From the NCBI GenBank assembly GCA_003283685.1, contig QBWD01000031.1, positions 1 through 7,332 on the forward strand: 7,332 nt of DNA. The letters are read 5' to 3'. The stretch is from Prochlorococcus sp. AG-315-D17. GTDB taxonomy: Bacteria > Cyanobacteriota > Cyanobacteriia > PCC-6307 > Cyanobiaceae. The notes under the pieces were generated by a model. That model was not told the DNA's origin and made no database searches. It saw only the letters and a program-made list of their open reading frames with translations. Of the stretch, positions 5,772-7,332 are shown piece by piece; position 1 is the stretch's first letter; the number at the start of each line of letters is the position of its first letter. A program made the translations under genes and the position numbers.

Positions 5772-5951
5772 ATGAATACAAATCCATCTGATCTTGATGA
5801 GTTTTTTGTGGCAACTGTATTAGCAGATTTGTTTGATCATACAGATTCAGATGATCCTGATTATTTAGCTCAAGAAATAGTGAAAGGGTTGCAAGCAAAT
5901 GGCCTTATTAAGCATACAGATGATGGGAGCGATGAACTCTTAGCAGCTTGA
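5772..5951 (+). CDS. Unknown acidic protein, 59 residues
   Basis: Starts MNTNPSDLDEFFVATVLA at the ATG at 5772; a TTG three codons upstream is also possible but less likely. The composition is strongly acidic (DHTDSDDPDYLAQE, residues 22-35), followed by IVKGLQANGLIKHTDDG and ending DELLAA. It looks like a compact helical cytoplasmic protein without cysteines or membrane segments. A ten-codon frame starting at the ATG at 5759 overlaps the start and could be a leader ORF, but this may be chance. Divergent from the small-gene cluster. I do not recognise the family. Confidence 0.65.
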   Translation: MNTNPSDLDEFFVATVLADLFDHTDSDDPDYLAQEIVKGLQANGLIKHTDDGSDELLAA

Positions 5952-5972
5952 ACAGGCTCTGTTCTCTTGCTG

Positions 5973-5992
5973 AGTAGATTGTTTAATCTATT
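5973..5992 (+). terminator. Weak hairpin after the 59-residue gene
   Basis: AGTAGATT and AATCTATT can pair around GTTT (one G-T pair), 21 nt after the stop. The stem is AU-rich and no T tract follows, so it is a poor terminator candidate. It also abuts the ATG of the next small frame at 5993. Confidence 0.25.
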
Positions 5993-6100
5993 ATGCCAAC
6001 ACTAATCAAACAAAGAGAAATAATTGAGCTCCTCCAGGGTCCAGAGCAAAGACATAGCTACTGCTTTTACGAAATGCAAACCATAACCGTAGACATTTAA
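5993..6100 (+). CDS. Possible micro-protein, 35 residues
   Basis: Begins MPTLIKQREIIELLQGPEQR and ends TITVDI. The first 15 residues could form a charged helix. No ribosome binding site is seen. It lies in the same frame as the next small ORF, separated by two stops (6098-6100 and 6110-6112), which may mean the two are pieces of one decayed gene. Low confidence. Confidence 0.25.
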   Translation: MPTLIKQREIIELLQGPEQRHSYCFYEMQTITVDI

Positions 6101-6112
6101 AGATATAGATAA

Positions 6113-6223
6113 ATGCAAAATTACAAAGTAGTAGTTAAGGCTTTAGAAAGATTCTCTATATCATTGACTCAAATGATTAACAGGCCTACCCCAGATAGGA
6201 TGCCCAACTTTATTTTCCTGTAA
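6113..6223 (+). CDS. Possible micro-protein, 36 residues
   Basis: Begins MQNYKVVVKALERFSISL and ends with RPTPDRMPNFIFL. Its last 14 nt overlap the end of the better supported minus-strand 47-residue gene. No ribosome binding site is seen. It may be a fragment together with the frame at 5993-6100. Confidence 0.22.
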   Translation: MQNYKVVVKALERFSISLTQMINRPTPDRMPNFIFL

Positions 6224-6353
6224 CTCTATAAAACTTCTTAGCCTCTATCCCCATCAGATCTGAATCATCAAAGAGCCCTCCTTCCTTCTGGTATTGAGCC
6301 ATATCAAGTGACAAGAACGTAACTATAACGATGTAAATAGTAGTTTTTTTCAT
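6210..6353 (-). CDS. Small secreted or membrane-anchored peptide, 47 residues
   Basis: Starts MKKTTIYIVIVTFLSLDMAQ, a short basic n-region plus hydrophobic core (residues 5-16) that reads as a signal peptide or anchor. It continues YQKEGGLFDDSDLMG and ends KKFYRVTGK. Its ATG overlaps the TGA of the upstream acidic gene as ATGA (6350-6353), the same layout as two junctions in the pilin cluster. That overlap, plus the clear signal-like start, supports a real gene. No family is recognised. The mature part would be about 28 residues and polar. Confidence 0.55.
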   Translation of the reverse strand: MKKTTIYIVIVTFLSLDMAQYQKEGGLFDDSDLMGIEAKKFYRVTGK

Positions 6354-6718
6354 TTAATTGTACCCTTTGATTTACCGGAAAAGAACTCACAAATTTTGGC
6401 AATTACTCTAGTTCCCCATTGTTCTCGAATTTCTTCGCTTAGCAGAGATGTATCCTCATCGACGTCTAAAGATTGGATGATGCATTCTTTGGAATCACCC
6501 CTAATAAAGTTGTCTGATTCATCAGATTCCTCCTCCGTAATCGGAACCAATTTTTCACCTTCAGCTTTGTACCCAATTACGGTTGCTTCCGTCGGTGTAA
6601 GTCCATCTTTAATGCGCTCTTTTAGTTTTTGTCCTTTCTGCGAGAACTCATCAAGTTCTAAAAATTCTTAAAAAGGTAGATCAGGTGCGGACTTTTTAGA
6701 GGAAATTCTTTTTTTCAA
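6350..6718 (-). pseudogene. Acidic protein frame with an internal stop
   Basis: From a TTG at 6718 the frame reads LKKRISSKKSAPDLPF, meets TAA at 6668-6670, then continues open for 105 codons to TGA at 6350-6352. After the stop it contains LDEFSQKGQKLKERIKDG, then LTPTEATVIGYKAEGEK and an acidic centre VPITEEESDESDN, and ends in a CEFFSGKSKG tail. Protein-like composition on both sides of the TAA suggests a nonsense mutation. The part after the stop has no ATG; a TTG at 6550 would give a 66-residue product, MVPITEEESDESDNF onward. That downstream part may still be translated, since its stop overlaps the next start. No family is recognised. Confidence 0.45.
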
Positions 6719-6874
6719 CTGCTTCTATTTTCTCTATCCATTTATTTCGTATTTCCTTATTCCTTTCTTCCCCAGTTTGATCAGTCATTAAATCGAAAGC
6801 GAAATTAGTTTCTCGTCCATCGAGATTACCAAAGTTACAAAAAAACTAATGACATTATTCATACCTAGTTGCAT
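6696..6874 (-). pseudogene. Small gene apparently frameshifted at a T7 tract
   Basis: The ATG at 6874 starts MQLGMNNVISFF. If one T is added to the seven-T run (6839-6845 on the plus strand), the frame continues CNFGNLDGRETNFAFD, then LMTDQTGEERNKEI and EKIEAVEKKNFL to TAA at 6696-6698. Without the extra base it stops after 24 further codons of weaker composition. An in-frame ATG at 6788 would give a 30-residue charged helical peptide by itself. Its 3' end overlaps the next frame by 23 nt. Either a decayed gene, a slippage-read gene, or a sequencing error at a homopolymer. Family unknown. Confidence 0.4.
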
Positions 6875-6935
6875 GTTTTGTGCTTCCTGTTTATTCTTTT
6901 AATGTTTTTATCTAAGAATTAGAAACTAAAAGAAA

Positions 6936-6949
6936 ACCTATTAATAGGT
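6936..6949 (-). terminator. Palindrome followed by a T-rich run
   Basis: ACCTATTAATAGGT is a perfect 14-bp palindrome. Read on the minus strand it is followed by TTTCTTTTAG, 36 nt after the stop of the 66-residue gene, so it may be its rho-independent terminator. The stem is short (about five pairs) and AU-rich. It could also be an operator for the gene starting at 6874. Confidence 0.4.
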
Positions 6950-6984
6950 ATTGCTCTTATGGGTGGAGTTGACGAAAGATATCT

Positions 6985-7185
6985 TCAGTTTATACAGTAA
7001 ATATTAAGACTTTCAATAACCCATTGGGCCAAGACTGTTAATCCAATTAAAGCACTTATTCCATTAAATCTTGGACGCGCTATGAACGAAGGAAAAGCGT
7101 AATCGGTAAAAACTAAATTGCCACGACAGGTTTTCAAGCTATAACTTAGTCCCCTTAAAGCACTTTTCACACCTTTGAGGCACAT
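6985..7185 (-). CDS. Small membrane protein with degenerate Hli-like helix, 66 residues
   Basis: Starts MCLKGVKSALRGLSYSLKTC from the ATG at 7185 (a GTG two codons and a TTG four codons upstream are alternatives). After FTDYAFPSFIARP comes a membrane helix, RFNGISALIGLTVLAQWVIE (39-58), and NIYCIN. The helix keeps the N-G-x-x-A-x-x-G spacing of the high-light-inducible/CAB motif ExxNGRxAMxGF, but lacks the Glu and the Arg used for chlorophyll binding. A divergent Hli relative is possible; chance resemblance is also possible. The cysteines (C2, C20, C64) are widely spaced. No competing frame exists on the other strand. Confidence 0.5.
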   Translation of the reverse strand: MCLKGVKSALRGLSYSLKTCRGNLVFTDYAFPSFIARPRFNGISALIGLTVLAQWVIESLNIYCIN

Positions 7186-7187
7186 AT

Positions 7188-7331
7188 TCACCAACAAAAC
7201 TTGAGTTTCATATACATTATGTTTTGAAGTGCCTTCGTAAAAGGTACTGTAAATATAGAAAGATCTGAACCCTTCAAGGAGATGAAGAAGACTTTAAGCT
7301 CTTGGAAATCAATAAATATATCGTATCTATT
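7188..7331 (-). CDS. Open frame running in from the right edge, partial
   Basis: Forty-seven codons stay open from the window edge to TGA at 7188-7190, two bases before the next ATG. The reading includes FIDFQELKVFFISLKGSD and ends MKLKFCW. It may be the 3' end of a gene upstream of the 66-residue protein, or chance in AT-rich DNA. A rival plus-strand start (ATG at 7282, MKKTLSSWKSINISYLF to the edge) is directly preceded by AAGGAG, too close for a normal ribosome binding site. Only one can be right. Confidence 0.2.
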   Translation of the reverse strand, partial: NRYDIFIDFQELKVFFISLKGSDLSIFTVPFTKALQNIMYMKLKFCW

Positions 7332-7332
7332 C

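Noticed and set aside
6396..6671. Plus-strand 91-residue frame rich in serine
   Set aside because: It is the antisense image of the acidic minus-strand frame; its serine-rich composition mirrors Asp/Glu-rich codons, and the minus strand has the ATGA overlap in support.

Overview
The window looks like accessory DNA from an AT-rich cyanobacterium, most likely a low-GC marine picocyanobacterium of the Prochlorococcus type. This is an inference from several points: the AT-rich sequence, a DUF2997 protein and a Nif11 domain (both common in cyanobacteria), weak Shine-Dalgarno sequences, and many very small genes spaced between a few full-length ones. No rRNA, tRNA, CRISPR array, transposase or phage gene is visible.

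Left part (1-1204). The window opens in one reading frame interrupted by two stop codons. It holds a fragment of an unrecognised protein followed by a clear Nif11 domain, and looks decayed. An 82-residue DUF2997-family gene follows on the plus strand. A 49-residue gene on the minus strand then lies directly behind znuA.

Middle part (1222-4150). A periplasmic zinc-binding protein gene (znuA, minus) and a quinone-linked D-lactate dehydrogenase gene (dld, plus) are divergent. The 181-bp space between them carries a strong Zur/Fur-type palindrome beside a TATAAT box that drives znuA, and a separate 7-bp-arm inverted repeat in front of dld. The transporter partners znuB and znuC are not in the window.

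Right-middle part (4358-5664). Six minus-strand genes encode, in transcription order, proteins of 33, 40, 28, 66, 92 and 148 residues. Two junctions are ATGA stop/start overlaps. The last gene is a type IV pilin-like protein with an intact prepilin cleavage motif. The others are unknown; two have membrane segments and one has a possible signal peptide. This tight chain of tiny coupled genes ending in a pilin is the best candidate here for an undescribed system.

Right part (5772-7332). An acidic 59-residue plus-strand gene diverges from the small-gene cluster. Beyond it lies a minus-strand region with another ATGA-coupled pair (a broken acidic protein and a 47-residue secreted-looking peptide). 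Upstream of the pair is a frame with apparent homopolymer indels and a nonsense codon. Last is a 66-residue membrane protein with a degenerate match to the Hli/CAB chlorophyll-binding helix. Much of this edge seems to be gene remains plus small genes too short for standard calling.
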